Shown: positions 1 through 11,156 of the stretch, piece after piece
How positions within the stretch are numbered: the first letter of the stretch is position 1
Layout: every line of letters begins with the position of its first letter
Source of the DNA: Zygnema cylindricum
Taxonomy: Eukaryota > Streptophyta > Zygnematophyceae > Zygnematales > Zygnemataceae
Assembly: GCA_037447655.1 (NCBI GenBank)
Contig: JBBHKE010000395.1
Span: 59,948 to 123,947, forward strand
Direction of reading: 5' to 3'
Length of the DNA stretch: 64,000 bases
Position numbers and translations under genes: made by a program
The notes under the pieces: model-generated
Told to the model about the DNA's origin: nothing
The model's database searches: none
Seen by the model: only the letters and a program-made list of their open reading frames with translations

Positions 1-182
1 AGTGATTTTAGTAAGGGTGAGACAGTAGGGTTAAGGTTAACGATAGAGGATATAGGACGTTAGCCAATTACAATAAGAGTATGAGAAGTCCATCAAAGTA
101 GTAATTACACAAATGAGAAAAAGAGAGTTTGGTACTCCATCCACGTGAGAGATCGAGAGGTTTTTTACGAGGATTTAGTACA
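1..182. other. unassigned flank left of copia copy A
   Basis: I recognise no gene or repeat here. The sequence becomes copia gag-like at about 183, where it matches copies B and C (around 5510 and 11510). This is therefore probably the junction at which element A lost its 5' LTR and gag start. Confidence 0.4.
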
Positions 183-3100
183 AGATTGCTAAGCTCTTAA
201 TTCTTAAAAGTGTAGCAAAGGGCATTGCCATTCCCCTTATGCATGTGAAATCTTCATCTCAAATTTGGATATCACTAGTTAACAAATATAAGAGTTGATC
301 TTTGCAGCACGAACAGGTGGAGAAAATAAGATTGCGGCTTATACTTATAAGGGAGGAAACATGAATAATTTTTGCAATGATTTAGGAGCATTTTTTGGAG
401 AGCTAGAGAGTGCACCTACCTCATGGTTTGAGAGAAAAAGAGTAAACACATTAATGATGAAACTACCTGAAGAGTATGAGAATAACATTAACCGATTGCA
501 GGATATAGGAGATAGCAATTGGAATTGGGATGACAGAGTGGGAATGATTTTAGTGAAAGAAATCACCATAGAGCTTAGGAGAGGGAGTCTAAGTGTTCAA
601 GCATTGTCTACAGGAGCTGATTGGCGGAAGCGTGATTAGGAAAGAGGTAAAGATCCTTATCGAAACATTGGTGGAAAAGGACAAGAAGGTGGCAGATTTG
701 ATAGACACGGGAGAGGAACGTCTCGAGGAGGATTATGTCATTTTTGCAAGAAACCCGGACACCATATGGCAAAGTGTGTCAAACTTGTAGATCTTTGACT
801 GAAAGATGGACAAGGAACCCCAAAGGATGGAGGAAAGAAAAAGGCTTTCCTGACTCAAGTTCATGATAAGGAAGAGGACGAAAAAACCGAACCGGAAGAG
901 GAGCTTGAGGAGCTTCTTCTTAATACAAAAAATAATGAAAAACATGTCGACATTCGAAATGGACAAAATTGTGCTTTCGGAGGTAAAAGGGATCCACCCG
1001 GGGATGTGTGGATTATAAACTCAGGGGCCTCAATGCATATGTGCAATGAATAGAGGTGGTTCACTTAACTGAGAAAGATCCCAACAGTTAAGATAGAGTA
1101 CGGAGATGGTAGAGTTGAAACCACAAGTCTAGTTGGAACTGTTGACTTGAAGGTTCTAGTTGATAGAATGGCCTCAATTGTAAAACTCTTAGACGTTCTT
1201 TACATTAAACAGCTTAGCAAGAACCTAGTCTCAACAGCTATTCTAGATGAAAAGGAGTTTGAAACAGGAACTAGGAAAGGAATTTTCACAGCCAGTTTTG
1301 ATAATGAGGTTTATTTCATAGCTGAGAAGGGAAGTCAAGGAATCTTCAGAATTGTACATTGCAATGAAAAGAGTGTTCTCTAATTGTATGCAAGTGAGAT
1401 GATGATTTGGCACAAAAGGTTGGGTCATGTGCATCTAGATAGATTAAAGAAAATGAAAAATAATGGAATAGTGGAGGGTATTACTTTTGAGGTTGATGAG
1501 ACCTTTGATGATTGTAGTGGATGTGCCCAAGGGAAGATTCATAGACTTCCATTTCCAAAAGCAAACACATTTAGGAGAGAGAAAGTATTGGATCTAATTC
1601 ACACTGATGTTTGTGGACTTGCTAGGTATGCTTCACATGGGGGGAAGAGATGGTTGTTAACCATCACAGATGATTGGTCTACATACACAAAGGTATACTT
1701 TATAAAACATAAGTCAAAGGTATTGAGATGTTTCAAAGAGTATAAATTATGGAGTGAAAAGCTACATGAAACCTAAATAAAAGAGATAAGAAGTGATAAT
1801 GGGAAATTATACACCTCAAGGTCATTTAAAGAATATCTTACAGAACAAGGAATTCATCATAAGAAAACTGTTCCTTATAATCCGGAACAAAATGGTGTAG
1901 CAAAAAGAGTGAATAGAACTTTAGGAGTTATGTCCAAAAGTATGTTAACTGATAAGAGGATAGGGTTGCAGTTTTGGGCCGAGTCTATGAACTATGCTAA
2001 TTTCATCAAAAATAGAGTCCTAACTTCAGCAAACAAGGAGGAAACTGCGTATGAGAGGTGGATAGGAAGAAATCCTGATTTGTCTAGTTTGAGGGTGTTC
2101 AAAAGTCAAGTCCACAGTTTGGATTTCGATAAGACTAAATGGAAGTTAGAGGGGAGAGGGAAACCGAGATATCTAGTAAGATATGATGAGAGCACAAAAG
2201 GATACCGAGCTAATGACTAAAAAAGAGAGATATTATTTTGTAAAATACATAGTGGTGATGAATGAAGATAAGTCCATTGATCCATTCAAATATAATAAGG
2301 AAGTCAAAATCAGATTTGAAACGGATCAGTTTTCTGACTTTGACTTTGAAAGTGAAAAGAATGAAGATGGAGAAAAAGAAAAATTTGCAGATCTACCAAA
2401 AGAGAAGGAGGAAAGGACAACACCCGAGGTAACGCCACAATACAAAGTCGAAACCGATGAGGAACTTGATGAGACACCCGAATTGGAAGATAGGGGAGCT
2501 GAAAATCTTCCGAAATAAAACCCAAGGATGCCTTCCATACTGGCGTCCGATTTTGAAGGGGGAAGAAAAAGTAGTAAACGACTTGAAGAAAAACAAGTAA
2601 ATAACCAACTCACAAAGATGTCTCACCCAGATGAGCTTCGTACATACTTAGAGGCCATAAACACCCCAAAAAGTAGCCGGTGGATCACTGCTATAAATGA
2701 AGAAATGGCCTCCATCATAAAAGCCAATACATGGGAGTTGGTAGATTGGCCACCGAACCGAAAATCGATCAGATGTAAGTGGGTTTTCAAACTTAAATTA
2801 AATGCACATAATACCATTGAGATATATAAAGCTAGGTTGATTGCTACAGGTTGTACTCAGAAAGAAGAACAAGACTATGAAGAATCCTTTGCACAAGTAG
2901 TCAGATATCCTTCTGTTATAATTCTCTTAAGTTTAGCCGCAGCAAAAGATATGCAAATACACCAGATGGATTTTAAAACTGCCTTTTTGCACATAGAGTT
3001 AGAAAAAGAAATTTACATGAGGCAACCGGAAGGATATGTGGAAAGTGGGGAAGAAAGCAAGGTATGCAAAATGATAAAATCACTTTATAGGCTTAAACAA

Positions 3101-4217
3101 GCCCCGTGACAAAGGAATATAAAACCAGACGATTTTTTGACAGGTTTGGGGTATATCAAAATTAGTTCTGATCACTTCATATATTTATTCGAGGATGAGA
3201 ATGGAGTAATATTTATTGCTATCTATGTGGATGATTTGTTGGTCCTAAGGAAGTTGTTAGATAAGATTAACAAACTAAAACAAGATCTTACAAGCGGCTT
3301 TGACATGAATGATCTCGGCGAAGCAAAGTGAATTTTGGGAATTCAGATGGAAAGAGATAGATGGAAAAGGATTATAAGACTAACCAAAAAAAAACAATCA
3401 GTAATATGCTAAAAAAAATTCAGATGAAAAAAGCAAACAGATGTACTACTCCCATGGATCTGAAGAAAGTGTTTGAGGGGAGTGAAGAGAAAAGAATATT
3501 GATCATTAATGATGAGATGGATGAGATAGAAAGAAAATTTATGGAAAATATCCCTTAGAGACAGATTGTAGGAAGTTTAATCTATTTTTTAAACTGTACC
3601 GTCCAGATATAGCGGCAGCTGTAGGGGTCCTTAGTAGAAGTCTAAATGAACCAAGAAAGAGAGACTAGGAGGCTGCCAAAAGGGTGATGAAGTATCTGGT
3701 GGGTACAAAGGAATTGTGGTTGTATTTAAGAGGGGAGCAAACTGACATCACCACTTGGAGTGATGCCAGTTGAGGAGATGTGTCTTTAAAGCGGTGTACG
3801 ACTCCATATGTGTTACAAATTGGATATGGTGCATGTTGTTGGAGTAGGAAGCAACAAAAACTAGTTGCTCAGTCCACTGTGGAGGGTGAATACATGGCTT
3901 CTTGTGCTACCACCAAAGAATTATTGTCGGTTTAATCTCTTCTTGAAGAACTTGGGTTCATGAAGTCTGGAACTAAAAAAAAAAAATTGTGATAATCAAG
4001 CTACTATCTCTATTCCAGCTAATCCGAAACATCACTTCAAAGCTAAGCATATAGATATTAGAATAAGGTTTGTCATAGAGAAGGTTGAAAGTAAAATCAT
4101 TAAACCGGTTCATAAAATTGATAGAGAAATGATTGTAGACATGATGACAAAACCAGTGCCTTCCCCTAAGTTGATTTATTGCAGTGAAAACAATGGATTA
4201 AAATTGAAAAATGACTA
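183..4217 (+). pseudogene. copia gag-pol remnant of copy A
   Basis: This is a broken copia polyprotein. The gag part runs from 183 to about 870, with a CCHC knuckle (CHFCKKPGHHMAKC) near 735-780. The protease motif reads WIINSGASMHMC near 1008, so the catalytic Asp is replaced by Asn. The GAG-pre-integrase and integrase part is at about 1384-2220 and shows the zinc-binding His pair (WHKRLGHVH), a CSGC pair and an HTD acidic residue. Reverse transcriptase is at about 2528-3330, with the YVDD box in AIYVDDLLVL near 3220. RNase H is at about 3650-4217. Nonsense codons at about 637, 796, 1381, 1774, 2515 and 3107 break the frame. It cannot make a functional polyprotein. Confidence 0.88.
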
Positions 4218-4231
4218 AGAAATAAAGGGAG

Positions 4232-5120
4232 TGTTGAAAAGAGGTAATTAAATAGTTCACTTCCCTATTTTAGTTTTACTTTAAAGAGAGAGAGTGAGGA
4301 TCAAAGGCACGCCATGGCTGCCGCCATATTTAGAAAGTGACATAATTTGAAGTTGAGGATATTTTACCAAAATGTTGCCTATGTCAAGATTGGAACTTGG
4401 GTCTGTGGTTCACTATGTAGACGTTAGCCTTATACACTAAGGCGTTACCGAAACGATACATATGACGGATTTCAAAGGAATATAAATATTACCGCGACGG
4501 CTAATTAACACCAACTTAACGAAGAGGAACAATTCATGCACGTACGCGAATCTGAACTGTGTAAAATATGTTTTGATCGGACGGCCAGCATTGTAGCCGC
4601 CACTCGAAGTGACCTTTTGGCGACATTCGGAGATTTCCTCACGCAGTGCCAAGTGGCGCGACATTATTTTATACCGAAGAAGATGGGAGGAGGAGCCATG
4701 GCTCCCAATTTGAGAGGTGTCACCTTGTAGACCATGTCGTACAATGGACGTACAATAAGTACATCGCCAATTGTACATTCTTGTACTATATAGTGTTTCT
4801 ATTGCACAGGGGTTAAGTAGTAGGTAGTTGTGAGTAGGCAGATCAAGACTTAGTAATATTTAGGTACCTCTCTCTAAGAGAGCTTGTAACTATAAAGGTC
4901 ATTTTTGACCAACCATAACTTAAAGCTTAGGGGAGCAAATTCAATGATTCTTTTTGCGTTTGACTCAATGGGGTCTTAAACTCACAGGGGTGAGGGTGTT
5001 CAGAATATTTGTGTGCCTGGGCTGCACTTATTCAGTAAGAAAGTGAAAGGGTAAAATATTATCTTAGAGGCTTTACATAGGCTGCTCATTCTGTGGGTCA
5101 ATGGAGACCAAATAATTTCA
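4232..5120 (+). repeat. copia LTR shared by copies A and B (889 bp)
   Basis: It starts TGTTGAAAAG just after the polypurine tract of A and ends AATTTCA immediately before the primer-binding site of B at 5121. It aligns along its whole length with the LTR at 9557-10427. Near 4385-4450 it contains an antisense tRNA-like block, and a GTACAATGGACGTACAATAA-type segment lies near 4738. Confidence 0.8.
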
Positions 5121-8100
5121 GGTTATTGGCCCACCCTCTAGGGTGCCCATATTTGATGCATCATTCTTTTTCTATTGGGAAATGATGATAGAGGGAGATA
5201 TATTTTAGAAGCCTCTATGGGGCATAGTGTTTACACAAATCCGTTGTCCACCTCCACCAGGGTTTAGAAGAACACGCTTCTTTGGCATCTCCACCACCTC
5301 AGCAGCCAAAAGAGTTGCAACCATCTCCAATTACGATGACGAAGAAAGAGAGGAGATTATCATGGAAGGAGAAAAGGGAGGCGGTACACCTCGAGTGACA
5401 CCCTTGCCAAAGACGATATTGGCAACAACACCACTAGCAACCGTGACAACAACGGTGACAGTGGGTTAGAGTGAGCGGTCAGAATATGAAAAATGGAACT
5501 ATAAAGACAAGATTGCTAAGCTCTTAATTCTTAAAAGTGTAGCAAAGGGCATTGCCATTCCCCTTATGCATGTCAAATCTTCATCTCAAATTTGGATATC
5601 ATTAGTTAACAAATATAAGAGTGGATCTTTGCAGCACGAACAGGTGGCAGAAAATAAGATTGCGGCTTATACTTATAAGGGAGGAAACATGAATAATTTT
5701 TGCAATGATTTAGGAGCATTTTTTGGAGAGCTAGAGAGTGCAGCTACCTCATGGTCTGAGAGACAAAGAGTACACACATTAATGATGAAACTACCTGAAT
5801 AGTTTGAGAATACCATTAACCGATTGCAGGATATAGGAGATTGCAATTGGAATTGGGATGACACAGTGGGAATGACTTTAGTGAAAGAAATCACCATAGA
5901 GCTTAGGAGAGGGAGTCCAAGTGTTCAAGCATTGTCTACAGGAGCTGATTGGCGGAAGCGTGATTAGGAGAGAGGTAAAGATCCTCATCACAACTTTGGT
6001 GGAAAAGGACAAGAAGGTGGCAGATTTGATAGACACGGGAGAGGAACGTCTCGAGGAGGATTATGTCATTTTTGCAAGAAACCCGAACACTATATGGCAA
6101 AGTGTGTCAAACTTGTAGATCTTTGACTGAAAGATGGACAAGGAACCCCAAAGGATGGAGGAAAGAAAAAGGCTTTCCTGACTGAAGTTCATGATGAGGA
6201 AGAGGACGAAAAAACCGAACCGGAAGAGGAGCTTGAGGAGCTTCTTCTTAATATGAAAAAAATGAAAAACATGTAGACATTCGAAATGGACAAAAATGTG
6301 CTTTCGGAGGTAAAAGGGATCCACCCGAGGATTTGTGGATCATTCACTCAGGGGCCTCAATGAACATGTGCAATGATAAGAGGTGGTTCACTTAACTGAG
6401 AAAGATCGCAACAGTTAAGATAGAGTACGGAGATGGTAGAGTTGAAACCACAAGTCTAGTTAGAACTGTTGACTTGAAGGTTCTAGTCGATGGAACGGCC
6501 TTAATTATAACACTCTCAGACGTTCAATACATTCCATTGCTTAACAAGAACCTATCTCAACAACTGTTCTAGATGAAAAAGAGTTTGAAACAGGAACTAG
6601 GAAAGGAATTGTCACAGCCAGTTTTGATAATGAGGTTTATTTCATAGCTGAGAAGGGCAGTCAAGGAATGTTCAAAATTGTACTCTGCAATGAAAAGAGT
6701 GTTCTCTAATTGTATGCAAGTGAGATGATGCTTTGGCACAAAAGGTCGGGTCATGTGCATCTAGATAGATTAAAGAAAATGAAGAAAAAAAGAATAGAAG
6801 AGGGTATTACTTTTGAGGATGATGAGACCTTTGATGATTGTAGTGGATGTGCCGAAGGGAAGATTCATAGACTTCCATTTCCAAAAGCAAACACATTTAG
6901 GAGAGAGAAAGTATTGGATCTAATTCACACTGATGTTTGGGGACTTGCTAGGTATGCTTCACATGGGGGGAAGAGATGGTTGTTAACCATCACATATGAT
7001 TCGTCTAGATACACAAAGGTATACTTTATTAAACATAAGTCAAAGGTATTGAGATGTTTCAAAGAGTATAAATTATGGAGTGAAAGACTACATGAAACCT
7101 AAATAAAAGAGATAAGAAGTGATAATGGGAAAGAATACACCTCATGGGAATTTGAAGAATATCTTAAAGAACAAGGAATTCATCATGAGAAAACTGTTCC
7201 TTATAATTCGGAACAAAATGGAATAGCAAAAAGAGTGAATAGAACTTTAGGAGATATGTCCATAAGTATGTTAACAGATAATAGGATAGGGTTATAGTTT
7301 TGTGCTGAGTCTATGAACTATGCTAATTTCATCAAAAATAGAGTTTTAACTTCAGCAAACAAGGAGGAAACTGCGTATCAGATGTGGATAGGAAGAAATT
7401 CTGATTTGTCTAGTTTGAGGGTGTTCAAAAGTCAAGTCCACAGTTTGGATTCCGATAAGACTAAATGGAAGTTAGAGGGGAGAGGGAAACCGGGATATCT
7501 AGTAAGATATGATGAGAGCACAAAAGGATACAAAGTTAATGACTGAAAAAGAGAGATATTGTTTTGGTAAAACACATAGTGGTAATGAATGACGATAAGT
7601 CCATTGATACATTCAAATATAATAAGGAAGCCAAAATAATATTTGAAATTGATCAGTTTTCTGACTTTGACTTTGAAAGTGAAAAGAATGAAGATGGAGA
7701 AAAAGAAAAATTTGTAGATCTACCAAAAGAGAAGGAGGAAAAGACAACACCCGAGGTAACGCCACAATACGAAGTGGAAACCGATGAGGAACTTGTTGAG
7801 ACACCAGAATTGGAAGATGGGGGAGCTGAAAATCTTCCTAAATAAAACCCAAAGATGCCTTCCATACTAGCGTCCAATTTTGAAGGGGGAAGAAAAAGTA
7901 GTAAACGACTTCAAGAAAAACAAGTAAATAACCAACTCACAAAGATGTCTCACCCAGATGAGCTTCGTACATACTTAGAGGCCATAAACACCCCAAAAAG
8001 TAGCCGGTGGATCACTGCTATAAATGAAGAAATGGCCTCCATCATAAAAGCCAATACATGGGAGTTGGTAGATTGGCCACCGAACCGAAAATCGATCAGA

Positions 8101-9543
8101 TGTAAGTGGGTTTTCAAACTTAAATTAAATGCACATAATACCATTGAGATATATAAAGCTAGGTTGATTGCTACAGGTTGTACTCAGAAAGAAGAACAAG
8201 ACTATGAAGAATCCTTTGCACAAGTAGTCAGATATCCTTCTGTTATAATTCTCTTAAGTTTAGCCGCAGCAAAAGATATGCAAATACACCAGATGGATTT
8301 TAAAACTGCCTTTTTGCACATAGAGTTAGAAAAAGAAATTTACATGAGGCAACCGGAATGATTCGTGGAAAGTGGGGAAGAAAGCAAGGTATGCAAAATG
8401 ATAAAATCACTTTATGGGCTTAATCAAGCCCCGTGACAATGGAATACAAAACTAGACAATTTTTTGACCGGTTTGGGGTATATCAGAATTAGTTCAGATC
8501 ACTCCATATATTTATTCCAGGATGAGAATGGAGTGATATTTTTTGCTATCTATGTGGATGATTTGTTGGTCCTAAGCAAGTCGTTAGATAATATTAACAA
8601 ACTAAAACGAGATATTAGAAGCCGCTTTGATATGAAAGATCTCGGCGAAGCAAAGTACATTTTGGGAATCAGATGGAAAGAGATAGATAGAATAGGATTA
8701 TAAGACTAACTCAAAAAAAAAAATTGGTAATATGCTAGAAAAATTTCAGATGGAAAAAGCAAACGGATGTACTACTCCCATGGATCTAAAGAAAGTGTTT
8801 GAGGGGAGTGAAGAGAGAGGAATATTCATCATTATTGATGAGATGGATGAGATAGAAAAAAATTTGTGGAAAATATCCCTTATCGACAGAGTGTAGGAAG
8901 TCTAATCTATTTTATGAACTCTACCTGTCCGGATATAGCGGCAGCTGTAGGGGTCCTTAGTAGTAGTCTAAATGAACAAAGAAAGAGAGACTAGGAGGCT
9001 GCCAAAATGGTGATGAGTTATTTGGTGGGGACAAAGGTATTCTGGTTGCATTTGGGAGGGGAGCACACTGACATCACCACTTGGAGTGATGCCAGTTATG
9101 GAGATTTGCCTTTAAGGTGGTGTACCAATGGATATCTGTTACAAATTGGATCTGGTGGATGTTGTTGGAGTAGCAAGCAAAAAAAAGTAGTTGCTCAGTC
9201 CACTATGGAGGGTGAATACATGGCTTCCTGTGCTACCACCAAAGAATTAATGTCGGTTAAATCTCTTCTTGAAGAACTTGGGTTCATGAAGTATGGAACT
9301 CAAAAAAAAAATTGTGAGAATCAAACTACTATCTCTATTCCAGGTAATCCGAAACATCACTTCAAAGCTAAACATATGGATATTAGACTAAGGTTTGTCA
9401 AAGAGAAGGTTGAAAGTAAAATCATTAAACCGGTTCATAAAATTGATAGAGAAATGATTGTAGACATAATGACAAAACCAGTGCCTTCCCCTAAGTTGAT
9501 TTATCGCAATGAAAAAAATGGATTAAAATTGAAAAGTGACTAA
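5121..9543 (+). pseudogene. copia gag-pol remnant of copy B
   Basis: Gag begins inside the primer-binding site and continues to about 6170. The knuckle CHFCKKPNHYMAKC lies near 6061-6108. The protease motif near 6335 reads WIIHSGASMNMC, so the Asp is lost. Integrase occupies about 6710-7546 and an acidic hinge about 7564-7845. Reverse transcriptase spans about 7855-8700, with an intact AIYVDDLLVL. RNase H spans about 8930-9543, with the TWSDASYGD motif near 9080 and the long open stretch 9007-9543. Stops match those of A at most sites; the TGA near 8359 (gaaTGA) is private to B. Confidence 0.88.
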
Positions 9544-9556
9544 GAATAAAAGGGAG

Positions 9557-10427
9557 TGTTGAAAAGAAGTAATTAAATAGTTCACTTCCCTATTTTGGTT
9601 TTACTTTAAAGAGAGAGAGTGAGGATCAAAGGCACGCTATGGCTGCCGCCATATTTAGAAAGTGGCAGAATTTGAAGTTGAGGATATTTTACCAAAATGT
9701 TGCCTATGTCAAGATTGGAACCAGGTCTGGGCTGCTGTTATCCACTAAGGCGTTACCAAAACGATACATATGACGGATTTCAAAGGAATATAAATATTAC
9801 CGCGACGGTTAATTAACACCAACTTAACGAAGAGGAACAATTCATGCACGTACGCGAATCTGAACTGTGTAAAATATGTTTTGATCGAACGGCCATCATT
9901 GTAGCCGCCACTCGAAGTGAGCTTTGGCGGCATTCGGAGATTGCCTCACGCGGTGCCACGTGGCGCACTATTATTTAATATCGGAGAAGATGGGAGGAGG
10001 AACCATGGCTCCCGATTTGAGAGGTGTCACCTTGTAGACCATGTCGTACAATGGACGTACAATAATCACATCATCCATTCTACCTTTTTGTACTTTATAG
10101 TGTTCCTATTGGACTAGAGTTTTGTAGTAGGTAGTTGTGAGTAGGAAGATCAAGACTTAGTGATACTTAGGTACCTCTTTCTAAGAGAGCTTGTAACTAT
10201 AAAGGTCATATTTGACCAGCCATAACTTACTGCTTGAGGAGCAAATTTAGTGATTTTTTTTTGCGTTTGACTTAAGGGAGTCTTGTCGTCACAGTGGTGA
10301 GGGTGGTGAAAATATTGGATTGCTTGGGCGTCACTTTTTTAGTGGGCAAGTGGAAGGGTAAAATATTATCCTAGAGGCTTTGCATAGGCTACTCATTCCT
10401 TAAGTCAATGGAGACCACAAAATTTCA
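9557..10427 (+). repeat. copia LTR, 3' LTR of copy B (871 bp)
   Basis: It starts TGTTGAAAAG after the polypurine tract AAAAGGGAG and ends AATTTCA. It abuts the truncated 5' LTR of copy C at 10428 with no intervening sequence. The antisense tRNA-like block lies at about 9705-9765. Confidence 0.8.
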
Positions 10428-11156
10428 ATACTCACTAATAATTTAGAATCTAAAGTGAAGAGAGAGAAAGATTCACCATGGCTACCGCCATAATCAGAGA
10501 GAAACAGGCAGACAAACAGACTGATTGATAAACTGTCGAAATGTTTCCCTAAACCAAATTTGAACCTAGGTTGCGAAGTACTACATAGGAGTACGCTTTG
10601 ACCATTATGGCGTCCTGCGTGCGTTTTCGCTATTTATTAAAAGTGTGCATAGCGTGCTACTAAAACACCAAAGGTGACAAAGCGTCATAGCTTACGATCT
10701 AGCGTGTGAAGTGGGCGTAGTCCCCCGTGACCGAATTAGTCTTTGGCTTTCAAAGGCGTGTTGCGTGGAATATCATTGGACGCGGAAATGATAGGAGGAG
10801 AAGCAATAACCATATGAAATATCATCGAGAACATATTGTATCATCGCCGTGCAATAATCTACAACCTGCTAATATACTATTCCCCTACAATTATATAGTA
10901 CAAAGTAAATATCATGTAAAAGGAACCTCTTCGTACAAGAAATATGGCGTCTTTGGCCGCCATAGCAATGCTCAGGGGTGTGATTCTTTTTGGGTTTGGC
11001 TCAGGGGAGTCGGGACCACAAAGGGGTGAGGGTGGTCAGAATATTTGTGTGCCTGGGCGGCACTTATTTAGTACGAAAGTGAAAGGGACAAATATTATCC
11101 TAGAGGCTTTACATTAACTGCTCATTTTGTGGGTTAATGGAGACCACAAAATTTCA
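10428..11156 (+). repeat. copia LTR, truncated 5' LTR of copy C
   Basis: It aligns with the 3' LTR at 16473 onward, starting about 24 bases in. It ends AATTTCA directly before the primer-binding site. The antisense tRNA-like block lies at about 10545-10615. Confidence 0.72.

Larger units (their letters stand above)
183..5120 (+). mobile_element. Ty1/copia retrotransposon copy A, 5'-truncated, inactive
   Basis: The order gag, zinc knuckle, protease, integrase, reverse transcriptase, RNase H is the Ty1/copia order. The 5' LTR and the first ~130 gag codons are missing. A polypurine stretch (4221-4231) precedes the LTR that starts TGTTGAAAAG at 4232. That LTR is also the 5' LTR of copy B, so A and B form an internal-LTR-internal-LTR tandem. 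The coding region carries many stops and frameshifts, many of them identical in B. Confidence 0.88.
4232..10427 (+). mobile_element. Ty1/copia retrotransposon copy B, both LTRs, inactive
   Basis: Element with 5' LTR 4232-5120, internal region 5121-9556 and 3' LTR 9557-10427. The primer-binding site at 5121-5135 differs by one base from GGTTATGGGCCCACC. It is about 93% identical to A in the stretch downstream of 3032/8359 but completely identical over 7913-8358. The ORF is broken at many of the same codons as A, so the two are best explained by duplication of an already dead copy. Confidence 0.9.
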
